NCBI GenBank assembly: GCA_016302925.1
Contig: JAEDMR010000081.1
Location: 1 to 8,467, forward strand
DNA: 8,467 nt
Direction of reading: 5' to 3'
Source: Bacillota bacterium
Lineage (GTDB): Bacteria; Bacillota; Clostridia; Peptostreptococcales; Anaerovoracaceae
The notes beneath the pieces were generated by a model. It saw only the letters and a list, made by a program, of their open reading frames with translations. It was not told the origin of the DNA and did not search any database. Of the stretch, positions 1 to 5,822 are shown one piece after another (positions within the stretch are counted from its first letter, which is position 1; each line of letters starts with the position of its first letter). The position numbers were made by a program, and so were the translations under genes.

Positions 1-35
1 TGATTTTTTCTGACATCTTCGAATGTAATCTGCAT
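1..35 (-). CDS. 5' end of a gene leaving the window (possible HD-domain hydrolase)
   Basis: Only the first 11 codons are present, reading MQITFEDVRKN on the minus strand from the ATG at 35-33. The start is supported by an AGGAAG-type ribosome binding site just upstream, which overlaps the end of the DUF2804 gene's stop region. The gap to that stop codon is 13 bases, so the two genes are probably co-transcribed. From memory, this N-terminus resembles the opening of a family of HD-domain phosphohydrolases in Lachnospiraceae, but 11 residues are far too few to assign a function. The existence of a gene start here is fairly secure; its identity is not. Confidence 0.5.
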   Translation of the reverse strand, partial: MQITFEDVRKN

Positions 36-48
36 TTTCTCACTTCCT

Positions 49-1143
49 TTACCATTTATTGAATACTTTTTCTGCAAATCCAAGGAAATCCTTCACTTCA
101 ACCACGCGGCCGTCATCCAGCACCGCCCTTCCGGTGAAGAGGCCGAAGACCTGATGCTGGTCAGAGCAGATGAGCTTCGCGTCCGTACAGGCTGCCCGGT
201 CCATGATCGGAAGGAAGTCCATTTCAAACCGGCCGTCATCGCTGGTGAAGGTCCACGGCTGCATGTAATCCTCTGTCTGATCCAAGGTCTCCACGGTGAG
301 CCCGCTTTGCCCGCAGCAGCCCCCTCGGGTGGTGAAGGTATCTGCCTTCGTCGGGATATGGAAGGTCACCTGACTCAGCTTATGGGCCTTGCCGTCATAA
401 AAAAGCATATTTTCACTGGCTGCGGAGGTATCCCCGAAGCCATAGCCGATATTAAAGCCGAAAGGTACTCCGTCTACCAGACCGGACGCACTGCCCCAGT
501 ACCAGGTGTTCTTGTAAGTCCAGACACCGCGTCCCCAGTCCAGAACGCCGAAGGCTTCCCCGGAACGAAACTCGTAAACGCTGCCGTCGAACTCCACATG
601 GCCAGATGCCGGCATACAGTTGATTTTCTGGTTATAATAGAACGCCGTTTTCTTTTCCGCAAACGGGGTGCAGATCACCATAGATTCCTGCGGCGGATTT
701 TCCAGATGAATCTCACCGGAAATCGGTTTGCCGTCGCAGAAGTTTTTCATGTGAAAGCGGAGCAGCCTGTGATCCCCTCGGTGAAGGAATTCCAGACCGT
801 AGTTTTTCTTTGAAACACATAAATCGCCATTAGACGATGAGACGGGCAAGTTGCGCTTCCCCAGGGTCAGAACACCCATGGGACTGATGGTCTGCTGCCA
901 GCCGGTCCGAAAATCCAGGAGAGAAATGCTGTCCAGACTCATGTAGGAATTATCCGCAATGGTCAGCGCCACTGCATAATCCCGGCAGGTGATCAGATAA
1001 TAATCCCATTCTTTAATGCGCAGCGAGCCAGCTTTGATGGCCCGGCGGTCATAGTCCATGAGAAGTCCCTTCGTATATCCAGGTTCCGTCAGATGTCCCT
1101 GACTATTCAGAAGGGCATGACGGGTCGTGATTTCATGCTGCAT
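49..1143 (-). CDS. DUF2804 domain-containing protein
   Basis: This 364-residue protein matches the DUF2804 family over its whole length. The family has no established biochemical role. Recognisable stretches are the N-terminal GHLTEPGY segment (residues 16-23), the conserved LRIKEWDYYLI block (41-51) and the aromatic FGVLDWGRGVW block (198-208). The rest is rich in beta-strand-type sequence with many Trp, Tyr and Gly residues. There is no signal peptide or membrane segment, so it is probably cytoplasmic. The open frame extends to an ATG at 1176. I chose the ATG at 1143 because AGAAGGAGGAGGAAT sits directly before it and because the extra 11 residues (basic, Arg-rich) are just the translated GC-rich leader. 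It is the first gene of a minus-strand unit with the gene at 35 and has its own promoter at 1198-1226. Family assignment is firm; function is unknown. Confidence 0.85.
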   Translation of the reverse strand: MQHEITTRHALLNSQGHLTEPGYTKGLLMDYDRRAIKAGSLRIKEWDYYLITCRDYAVALTIADNSYMSLDSISLLDFRTGWQQTISPMGVLTLGKRNLPVSSSNGDLCVSKKNYGLEFLHRGDHRLLRFHMKNFCDGKPISGEIHLENPPQESMVICTPFAEKKTAFYYNQKINCMPASGHVEFDGSVYEFRSGEAFGVLDWGRGVWTYKNTWYWGSASGLVDGVPFGFNIGYGFGDTSAASENMLFYDGKAHKLSQVTFHIPTKADTFTTRGGCCGQSGLTVETLDQTEDYMQPWTFTSDDGRFEMDFLPIMDRAACTDAKLICSDQHQVFGLFTGRAVLDDGRVVEVKDFLGFAEKVFNKW

Positions 1144-1158
1144 ATTCCTCCTCCTTCT

Positions 1159-1173
1159 GCCGCGCCCGGCGGC
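1159..1173 (-). other. GC-rich hairpin in the DUF2804 leader
   Basis: A perfect 5-base-pair GCCGC/GCGGC stem with a 5-base loop lies in the predicted 5' untranslated leader of the DUF2804 mRNA, about 5 bases upstream of its AGGAGG site. It is all G and C in an otherwise AT-rich intergenic region. It could modulate access to the ribosome binding site, though that is inference. Confidence 0.35.
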
Positions 1174-1197
1174 CATTTTTTAAAAGATTCCATTCTA

Positions 1198-1226
1198 AAG
1201 ATAACAAATTTTCTCCCATTTGGCAA
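1198..1226 (-). promoter_or_regulatory. Sigma-A-type promoter for the DUF2804 unit
   Basis: On the minus strand, TTGCCA (1226-1221, five of six consensus positions) is followed after exactly 17 bases by TATCTT (1203-1198, four of six). A TG one base before the -10 gives an extended -10. Transcription would start near 1191 and leave a leader of about 50 bases before the ATG at 1143. Confidence 0.6.
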
Positions 1227-1236
1227 CAGAATGAGG

Positions 1237-1242
1237 TACAAT
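1237..1242 (+). promoter_or_regulatory. Possible -10 box for the nfo operon
   Basis: TACAAT matches the sigma-A -10 consensus at five of six positions and lies 25 bases before the nfo ATG. No good -35 is found at 16-18 bases upstream. A TTGGCA at 1220-1225 is only 11 bases away, and it overlaps the divergent -35 box. Some promoter is required here because nfo is the first plus-strand gene after a divergent unit, but this exact assignment is weak. Confidence 0.35.
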
Positions 1243-1267
1243 ATTCATTGAAAAGGAGGTTAAGTTT

Positions 1268-2116
1268 ATGTTAAACATCGGTTGTCATCTGACGTCTTCC
1301 AAAGGCTATGAAAATATGGGCCGGCAGGCTCTGTCCATACATGCCAGTACATTTCAGTTTTTTACGAGAAATCCCCGGGGAGGCTCCGCAAAATCCATCG
1401 ACCCGGAGGATGTTTCCCGGCTCCTGAAGATCGCCGGGGAGGCAGGCTTCGGGCGTCTTGTGGCGCATGCGCCATATACTTTAAATCCCTGCTCCAAAGA
1501 GCAGAAGACCAGGGATTTTGCTTATATGGCCATGGCAGACGACCTGTCCCGGATGGAATATCTGCCGGGCAATTACTATAACTTTCATCCGGGAAGTCAT
1601 GTGGGTCAGGGAACAGAAACCGGGATTGCGTTGATTGCAGGACTTCTGAATGATATCTTGAAACCGGAACAGTCCACGACGGTGCTGCTGGAGACCATGG
1701 CAGGCAAAGGCAGTGAGGTAGGCGGCAGATTCGAGGAACTTGCCGCAATCCGGGAAGCGGTGAAACCGGAACTGCGGGACAAAGTCGGCGTCTGTCTGGA
1801 CACCTGCCATGTTCACGATGCCGGATATGATATTATCAATGACCTGGACGGCGTGCTGGCAGAGTTCGATCGGATCATCGGTCTTGCCAATCTGAAGGCG
1901 CTCCATATCAACGATTCCATGAATCCAAGAGGTGCACATAAAGACCGCCATGCGAAAATCGGAGAGGGACATATCGGAACGGATGCCATTGTGCGGGTCA
2001 TTCGTCATCCTGCGCTGCAGGGTCTGCCGTGCATTCTGGAAACACCGCAGGAAGATCTGGCAGGGTACGGAGAAGAAATAAATATGCTTAGAAAGAAATA
2101 TGAGGGGGCAGAATAA
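1268..2116 (+). CDS. nfo: Deoxyribonuclease IV (endonuclease IV, AP endonuclease)
   Basis: This 282-residue protein is a class II AP endonuclease of the Nfo family, which cuts the DNA backbone 5' to abasic sites during base-excision repair using a trinuclear zinc centre in a TIM barrel. All nine metal ligands known from E. coli Nfo have counterparts: His67 (VAHAPY), His107 (NFHPGSH), Glu142 (LLETMAGKG), Asp178 and His181 (GVCLDTCH), His213 (ALHINDS), Asp226 and His228 (HKDRHAKIG) and Glu258 (CILETP). Length is normal for the family and nothing is missing, so the enzyme should be active. The start is well defined: AAGGAGGT at 1253-1260 lies 7 bases before the ATG. It heads a tightly packed operon, with only two bases before the kinase gene that follows. 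Identification is very secure. Confidence 0.97.
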   Translation: MLNIGCHLTSSKGYENMGRQALSIHASTFQFFTRNPRGGSAKSIDPEDVSRLLKIAGEAGFGRLVAHAPYTLNPCSKEQKTRDFAYMAMADDLSRMEYLPGNYYNFHPGSHVGQGTETGIALIAGLLNDILKPEQSTTVLLETMAGKGSEVGGRFEELAAIREAVKPELRDKVGVCLDTCHVHDAGYDIINDLDGVLAEFDRIIGLANLKALHINDSMNPRGAHKDRHAKIGEGHIGTDAIVRVIRHPALQGLPCILETPQEDLAGYGEEINMLRKKYEGAE

Positions 2117-2118
2117 AG

Positions 2119-3201
2119 ATGCAAACAGATATTTTAGCCGTCAATCCCGGCTCAACCAGCACAAAGGTGGGCGTCTTCCGCTGTCAGGAGGGCGGAGAAC
2201 TGACGGAACTTTTTATGGAAACCATCAACCACAATCCCAATCACTTATTGGAGTATGAATCGCTGGAGGCACAGCAGCCATACCGCCGTGAAGTGATCGA
2301 ATCGGTATTAAACGATAAAGGATACGACATGGGAAATCTGCGTGCCGTGGTTGGCAGAGGCGGCCAGCTGCAGGGTCTGAAAAGCGGCGGCTACCAGGTG
2401 AATCCCAGCTTCTGCCGGGACATGATGAGTCCGAAAAATGTGCAGCACGCATCCAATCTGGGCGCACCGCTGGCATACAGCCTGGCGGAGCCTCTGGGAA
2501 TCCCATCGTTTGTTTACGATTCGACCAGAGGCTGCGAATTGTCTGATGTGGCCAAAGTATCCGGACTGGAAGGGCTGGTCCGCTACGGCAACTGTCATGT
2601 GCTGAATTCCCGGGCCCAGGCCATCCGTTATGCCCGGTCTGTTGGAAAAGAATACCAGGATATGCACATCATCGTCTGCCATATGGGCGGCGGCATTACG
2701 GTCAGTGCCCATGAAGGCGGCAGGATCATCGACGATTCCTCCTACGATGAGGGCCCGATGTCACCGGAACGGACCGGCGGGATTCAGCTGACCACCTGGA
2801 CCGAGCTGTGCTGCTCCGGGAAATATACAGAAGCTCAGCTGCAGAAGATCATCTGCGGCAAGGGCGGACTGTACTCCTACCTGGGCGTGACGGACTGCCG
2901 TCAGGTGGAAAAGATGATCGAAGAAGGAAATCAGAAAGCGGCGGTGGTTTATGAGGCCATGGCATATCAGGTGGCCAAATCCATTGCAGCCATGACCATT
3001 CCGCTGAAAGGTAAGGTTGATGCGATTATCCTCACCGGCGGAGCAGCTCATTCGAACATGCTGACCGGCATGATTCAGGAATATGCCGGCCATCTGGGAA
3101 AAATTGTTCTTATGCCAGGTGAAAACGAGCTGGAGGCACTGGCAGAAGGTGCATGGAGAATCCTGGAGGGAAAAGAAAAAGCCAATACATATCAGGGATA
3201 A
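2119..3201 (+). CDS. buk: Butyrate kinase family protein (short-chain acyl kinase)
   Basis: A 360-residue cytoplasmic kinase of the acetate/butyrate kinase (ASKHA) superfamily. Family members interconvert an acyl phosphate plus ADP with the free acid plus ATP, the last step of butyrate formation in the phosphotransbutyrylase route. Visible motifs in order are the N-terminal phosphate loop VNPGSTSTK (8-16), VVGRGG (77-82), QHASNLGAP (109-117), the adenosine-side CHMGGGI (187-193), GPMSPERTGG (212-221), SGKYT (233-237), GKGGL (247-251) and the C-terminal ILTGGAAHS (304-312). Length is typical. Two spots differ from the usual butyrate kinase pattern: residues 130-141 read PSFVYDSTRGCE instead of the common FIVDPVVVDE type, and 160-166 read HVLNSRA instead of HALNQKA. 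No phosphotransbutyrylase gene adjoins it, so the substrate may not be butyrate; a branched or other short acid is possible. The ATG follows the nfo stop by two bases, with GAGGGGG at 2102-2108 as binding site. Confidence 0.88.
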   Translation: MQTDILAVNPGSTSTKVGVFRCQEGGELTELFMETINHNPNHLLEYESLEAQQPYRREVIESVLNDKGYDMGNLRAVVGRGGQLQGLKSGGYQVNPSFCRDMMSPKNVQHASNLGAPLAYSLAEPLGIPSFVYDSTRGCELSDVAKVSGLEGLVRYGNCHVLNSRAQAIRYARSVGKEYQDMHIIVCHMGGGITVSAHEGGRIIDDSSYDEGPMSPERTGGIQLTTWTELCCSGKYTEAQLQKIICGKGGLYSYLGVTDCRQVEKMIEEGNQKAAVVYEAMAYQVAKSIAAMTIPLKGKVDAIILTGGAAHSNMLTGMIQEYAGHLGKIVLMPGENELEALAEGAWRILEGKEKANTYQG

Positions 3202-3217
3202 AGGAGAAAATACCTAA

Positions 3218-3808
3218 ATGAAAGTCTTATTTGTCAATGCCTGTCTCAGGGGCGAAAAATCCAGAACGCTGGCACTTTGCCGTCATTATCTGGAGGAACT
3301 GAAGGCAGCAAAAGCGGACATAGAAATGGAGGAACTGGATCTGGAAAATATGGAGATCGAGGTGCAGAGCGGCCGTCTGATCGAAAAGCGGGACGGATTC
3401 CTTCGTGCACAGGATTTCAGCGATCCCATGTTTGATCTGGCGAAGCAGCTGATTGCGGCAGATCACGTCGTAATCGGCGCGCCGTACTGGGATCTGTCAT
3501 TCCCTGCCCGGCTGAAAATCTATCTGGAGCGGTGCTCTGTGGATAAGCTGACGTTTCTCTATGATGAAAACGGCATGCCCCATGGCCAGTGCCGTGCGAA
3601 GGATCTGACCTACATCACCACAGCAGGCGGATATATCGGCGAGATGAACTTCGGCTTTGACTATGTGAAAGGGCTCTGCAGCTATCTCTTCGGGATTAAA
3701 AACTTCCACTTTGCTGCGGCAGACGGCATCGATATCATCGGTGTGGATGCCGAAGCGAAAATGGAGGAAGCGAAAGCAAGGCTGACAGAAATTGTGAAAG
3801 AAATTTAA
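3218..3808 (+). CDS. NAD(P)H-dependent FMN oxidoreductase, flavodoxin-like fold (azoreductase/AcpD-like)
   Basis: A 196-residue protein with the flavodoxin_2 fold of FMN-dependent NADH:quinone oxidoreductases and azoreductases, which use flavin to pass two electrons at a time to quinones or azo compounds. Evidence: an opening beta strand and phosphate-binding loop (KVLFVNACLRGEKSRT, 2-17), the FMN-contact segment APYWDLSFPARLKIYLER (88-105), which aligns with the usual MYNFxxPxxLKxxxDR motif, and a second loop TTAGGYIG (134-141). Length agrees with the family (about 200). No signal or membrane segment. AAGGAG at 3201-3206 precedes the ATG, and the preceding kinase gene ends 16 bases upstream, so it belongs to the nfo operon. 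The physiological substrate cannot be told from sequence; azoreductase is a family label only. Confidence 0.82.
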   Translation: MKVLFVNACLRGEKSRTLALCRHYLEELKAAKADIEMEELDLENMEIEVQSGRLIEKRDGFLRAQDFSDPMFDLAKQLIAADHVVIGAPYWDLSFPARLKIYLERCSVDKLTFLYDENGMPHGQCRAKDLTYITTAGGYIGEMNFGFDYVKGLCSYLFGIKNFHFAAADGIDIIGVDAEAKMEEAKARLTEIVKEI

Positions 3809-3826
3809 AAGCCGGCAGGGGATATT

Positions 3827-4252
3827 TTGGCCCGTGAAACTCATACTAAATGCATGAGTATGAGAGAGTGGATCAGCGAGGACAATTCCATATGGGTGGA
3901 GCTTCTGGTGTTTCTGCTGGGCGGAGCGGCGTATGGCATGATGGAAATCCTGTTTCGCGGATATACCCACTGGACCATGGTGCTGACCGGCGGCGCATGC
4001 ATTCTGACAATGTATCTTCTGCTGGGCTGGCTTTCGTCCCTGCCGCTGGTGCTGGGGGCGCTGGCGGGTGCCGTCATCGTGACGGCCTATGAGTTTGCAG
4101 TGGGATGTATCGTCAATCTGAAACTGGGATGGCATGTCTGGGATTATTCGTCTATGGCGGGAAACCTGCTGGGGCAGATCTGTCCGCTGTTTACGGCGGC
4201 ATGGTTCCTGCTGTGTTTTCTGTTTCTGGGTCTGGTGCGGATATTGTCCTGA
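3827..4252 (+). CDS. PF06541 membrane protein (putative ABC-transporter type IV)
   Basis: A 141-residue integral membrane protein with four hydrophobic segments, about residues 22-42, 50-70, 73-96 and 114-139. Conserved family signatures are MEILFRGYTHWTM (39-51), YEFAVGCIVNLKLGWHVWDYS (88-108) and NLLGQICP (113-120). The family is named a putative ABC-transporter permease, but no transport function has been demonstrated that I know of, and no ATPase gene lies nearby. Start choice: the TTG at 3827 is preceded at 5 bases by CAGGGG (3816-3821). Two in-frame ATGs at 3854 and 3860 have no binding site and would leave 132 or 130 residues, still covering all four helices. It is probably the last gene of the nfo operon, 18 bases after the oxidoreductase. 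No terminator hairpin follows apart from an AT-rich dyad at 4266-4280. Confidence 0.8.
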   Translation: MARETHTKCMSMREWISEDNSIWVELLVFLLGGAAYGMMEILFRGYTHWTMVLTGGACILTMYLLLGWLSSLPLVLGALAGAVIVTAYEFAVGCIVNLKLGWHVWDYSSMAGNLLGQICPLFTAAWFLLCFLFLGLVRILS

Positions 4253-4272
4253 ACAGATGAATGTGTTATACT
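4244..4272 (+). promoter_or_regulatory. Extended -10 sigma-A promoter for the CbiT-like gene
   Basis: TTGTCC (4244-4249, four of six) is followed after 17 bases by TATACT (4267-4272, five of six), with TG at 4264-4265 forming an extended -10. The -35 box lies inside the last codons of the upstream membrane protein gene. Transcription would start near 4279, about 38 bases before the ATG at 4317. Confidence 0.65.
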
Positions 4273-4280
4273 ATGTATAA
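4266..4280 (+). promoter_or_regulatory. 15-base perfect dyad over the -10 box (operator candidate)
   Basis: TTATACTATGTATAA is a perfect inverted repeat of two 6-base arms around TAT. It covers the -10 hexamer and reaches the predicted transcription start, a classic place for a repressor site. It is followed by GTTTTT, so in a read-through transcript from the upstream operon it could also form a weak AU-rich hairpin. Its regulatory role is inference. Confidence 0.35.
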
Positions 4281-4316
4281 GTTTTTATGCGAATGATATC
4301 GGCAAGGAGGGTTACT

Positions 4317-5222
4317 ATGACGGAACAGTTATTTACCAATGACATTATTATAGAGTGGCTGCAGTATTTCGCCAAGAATACGCCTGTAGATCTGGAACAG
4401 GTCAAGATGCTGGATATTACCAGAAAGAACAAGAATCTGATCCCGACGGTGGAATCCCATCGGACCACACTGGCTTTCATGGAAGCCGGGGATCCGGATG
4501 TGTTCTATCAGATGTGGAATGCAGGTCTGGGAGACTGTGAGGTCTGGTATAACGAGGGTTCTGAGCCAGCCGGGGAGATCAAGCATGACACGGTGAGCAA
4601 CATGATTCACCGGGGTATTAATGCTTCCGCCGGCATGCTGGTGGTCAATCCCAATGCCAGAAATACATATAAAATAGGAATGGATAATCTGAATTTCCGC
4701 AAGGGCTCGGTCCGGTATGTGGGAAGCGAGATCCGTGCGGTGATCCAGAATAAGATGCAGGTAGGCCGCGAAGAGGACATCTGTATTATCAGCGGAGAGA
4801 GCATCGCCATCGAAGCGGCCATGATGGCCAGCGAGGGTTCTGTGATTGCTGTAGAATACAATAAGAATGACCGGGCCACCATCGAAGAAAATATGGATTA
4901 TTTCGGTTTGAGAAACATCCGTGTCATCGACCATGTGGATCAGGAAACCATGAAGGATTGTCCTGTCCCTGCCCTGGTCTTCCTGGTGGCATCTGCCAGC
5001 ATGGAACAGGAACTGGACTGCCTGCTGAAGATGAATCCGAAGATGCGTGTAGTTATTTATACACTGGACTTCAAAGTGGCTGCAGGGCTTCCGACACTGC
5101 TGGAGAAGTATGGAATCAAAGAGGCGGAAGTAATACAGATTGCCGTTTCCAAACTGAACAGCAAGAATGCCTTCGACCAGCAGCCGGCACCATGGATCAT
5201 CTCAGGCCAGCCGGAAGAATAG
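4317..5222 (+). CDS. CbiT/CobL-like SAM-methyltransferase-fold protein, degenerate SAM motif
   Basis: A 301-residue protein resembling the cobalamin enzyme CobL, or CbiE C-terminal half plus CbiT (precorrin-6B methylation and decarboxylation). Residues 64-112 look like the end of a CbiE domain (NAGLGDCEVW, 68-77). Residues 121-150 match the CbiT entry segment (GMDNLNFRKG, then SEIRAVIQNKMQV). Residues 155-297 follow the CbiT methyltransferase fold: SIAIEAAMMASEGSVIAVE (162-180), ENMDYFGLRNIRVI (191-204), and the C-terminal PAPWIISG (290-297). The motif I glycines (usual pattern DIGAGTGSVSIEAA) are lost: the aligned stretch reads ICIISGESIAIEAA (155-168), with Asp replaced by Ile and two of three Gly gone. 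SAM binding is therefore doubtful. The frame opens at 4287, but I prefer the ATG at 4317 because AAGGAGGG (4304-4311) lies 5 bases before it. No other cobalamin gene is present. Family resemblance is fairly sure; function is unknown. Confidence 0.7.
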   Translation: MTEQLFTNDIIIEWLQYFAKNTPVDLEQVKMLDITRKNKNLIPTVESHRTTLAFMEAGDPDVFYQMWNAGLGDCEVWYNEGSEPAGEIKHDTVSNMIHRGINASAGMLVVNPNARNTYKIGMDNLNFRKGSVRYVGSEIRAVIQNKMQVGREEDICIISGESIAIEAAMMASEGSVIAVEYNKNDRATIEENMDYFGLRNIRVIDHVDQETMKDCPVPALVFLVASASMEQELDCLLKMNPKMRVVIYTLDFKVAAGLPTLLEKYGIKEAEVIQIAVSKLNSKNAFDQQPAPWIISGQPEE

Positions 5223-5258
5223 AAAACAGTCGGAAAACAGAAAGAGAGAAATGGAAAA

Positions 5259-5822
5259 ATGGAATTGAATTATTCGAAGCTGCAGAATGGAAGCGATATT
5301 CGCGGTGTAGCCCTGGAAGGCGTTGCGGGAGAGCCGGTGAACCTGGGAAAGGAAGAAACCTTCCGGCTGACCCGGGGATTCGTTCTGTGGCTTTCTGAAA
5401 AAATACATAAGGCACCGACGGAACTGGTGATTTCGGTGGGTCATGACAGCCGCCTTTCAGCAAGAGAACTGAAAGAGACCATCGTAAGTACCTTGTCCAA
5501 TATTGGCGTGCAGGTCTACGACTGCGGTCTGGCATCCACACCGGCCATGTTCATGTCTACGGTCTTTCCGGCATACCAATGTGATGGTGCCATCATGATC
5601 ACGGCAAGCCATTTGCCGTTCAACCGGAACGGTTTCAAGTACTTCGACCGGGAGGGCGGACTGAACAAGGCGGATATCACCCAGATCATTCAGTATGCCC
5701 AATCGGACATCATATTGGAAGAAATCCAGAATGCCTCCGTACGGGATCAGAAGGATGTGGAGACAAGAGATCTGATTGGTGATTATGCGGAACATCTGAA
5801 AGAAAGATCATCCGGGAAGTGA
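5259..5822 (+). CDS. Phosphohexomutase, N-terminal fragment (domain I)
   Basis: These 187 codons encode domain I of an alpha-D-phosphohexomutase (phosphomannomutase/phosphoglucomutase). The enzyme moves phosphate between C6 and C1 of hexoses through a phosphoserine. Visible features are GSDIRG (11-16), GHDSRLSAREL (61-71) and the catalytic loop ITASHLPFNRNGFKYF (114-129), with Ser117 as the expected phosphorylated residue; the usual TASHNP reads TASHLP. From about codon 182 the reading leaves homology: ERSSGK then TGA. In the -1 frame the DNA continues as KIIREVNRS, the expected linker, so one base appears to be missing from the A-run near 5803-5805. The start at 5259 follows the CbiT-like gene by 36 bases and has only a weak GA-rich binding site (5241-5248), suggesting co-transcription from 4244-4272. 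Confidence 0.8.
   Translation: MELNYSKLQNGSDIRGVALEGVAGEPVNLGKEETFRLTRGFVLWLSEKIHKAPTELVISVGHDSRLSARELKETIVSTLSNIGVQVYDCGLASTPAMFMSTVFPAYQCDGAIMITASHLPFNRNGFKYFDREGGLNKADITQIIQYAQSDIILEEIQNASVRDQKDVETRDLIGDYAEHLKERSSGK

Noticed and set aside
154..813. Plus-strand open frame of 219 codons opposite the DUF2804 gene
   Set aside because: It lies wholly antisense to a recognised protein family, has no binding site and gives a composition typical of a shadow frame.
1159..1181. Plus-strand terminator (GCCGC/GCGGC stem then CATTTTTT)
   Set aside because: No plus-strand gene lies upstream for it to terminate. The stem is only 5 base pairs and the T-run starts two bases late. It is better read as a leader hairpin of the minus-strand mRNA.
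4317..5222. Part of a cobalamin biosynthesis operon
   Set aside because: No other cobalamin gene is in the window, and the CbiT-like protein itself has a degraded cofactor motif. Resemblance of fold does not establish the pathway.
5795..5812. Programmed -1 frameshift site in the phosphohexomutase gene
   Set aside because: The zero-frame codons CTG AAA GAA AGA do not form an X XXY YYZ slippery heptamer, the P-site tRNAs would pair poorly after slipping, and I see no strong downstream stem-loop. A lost base is the simpler reading.
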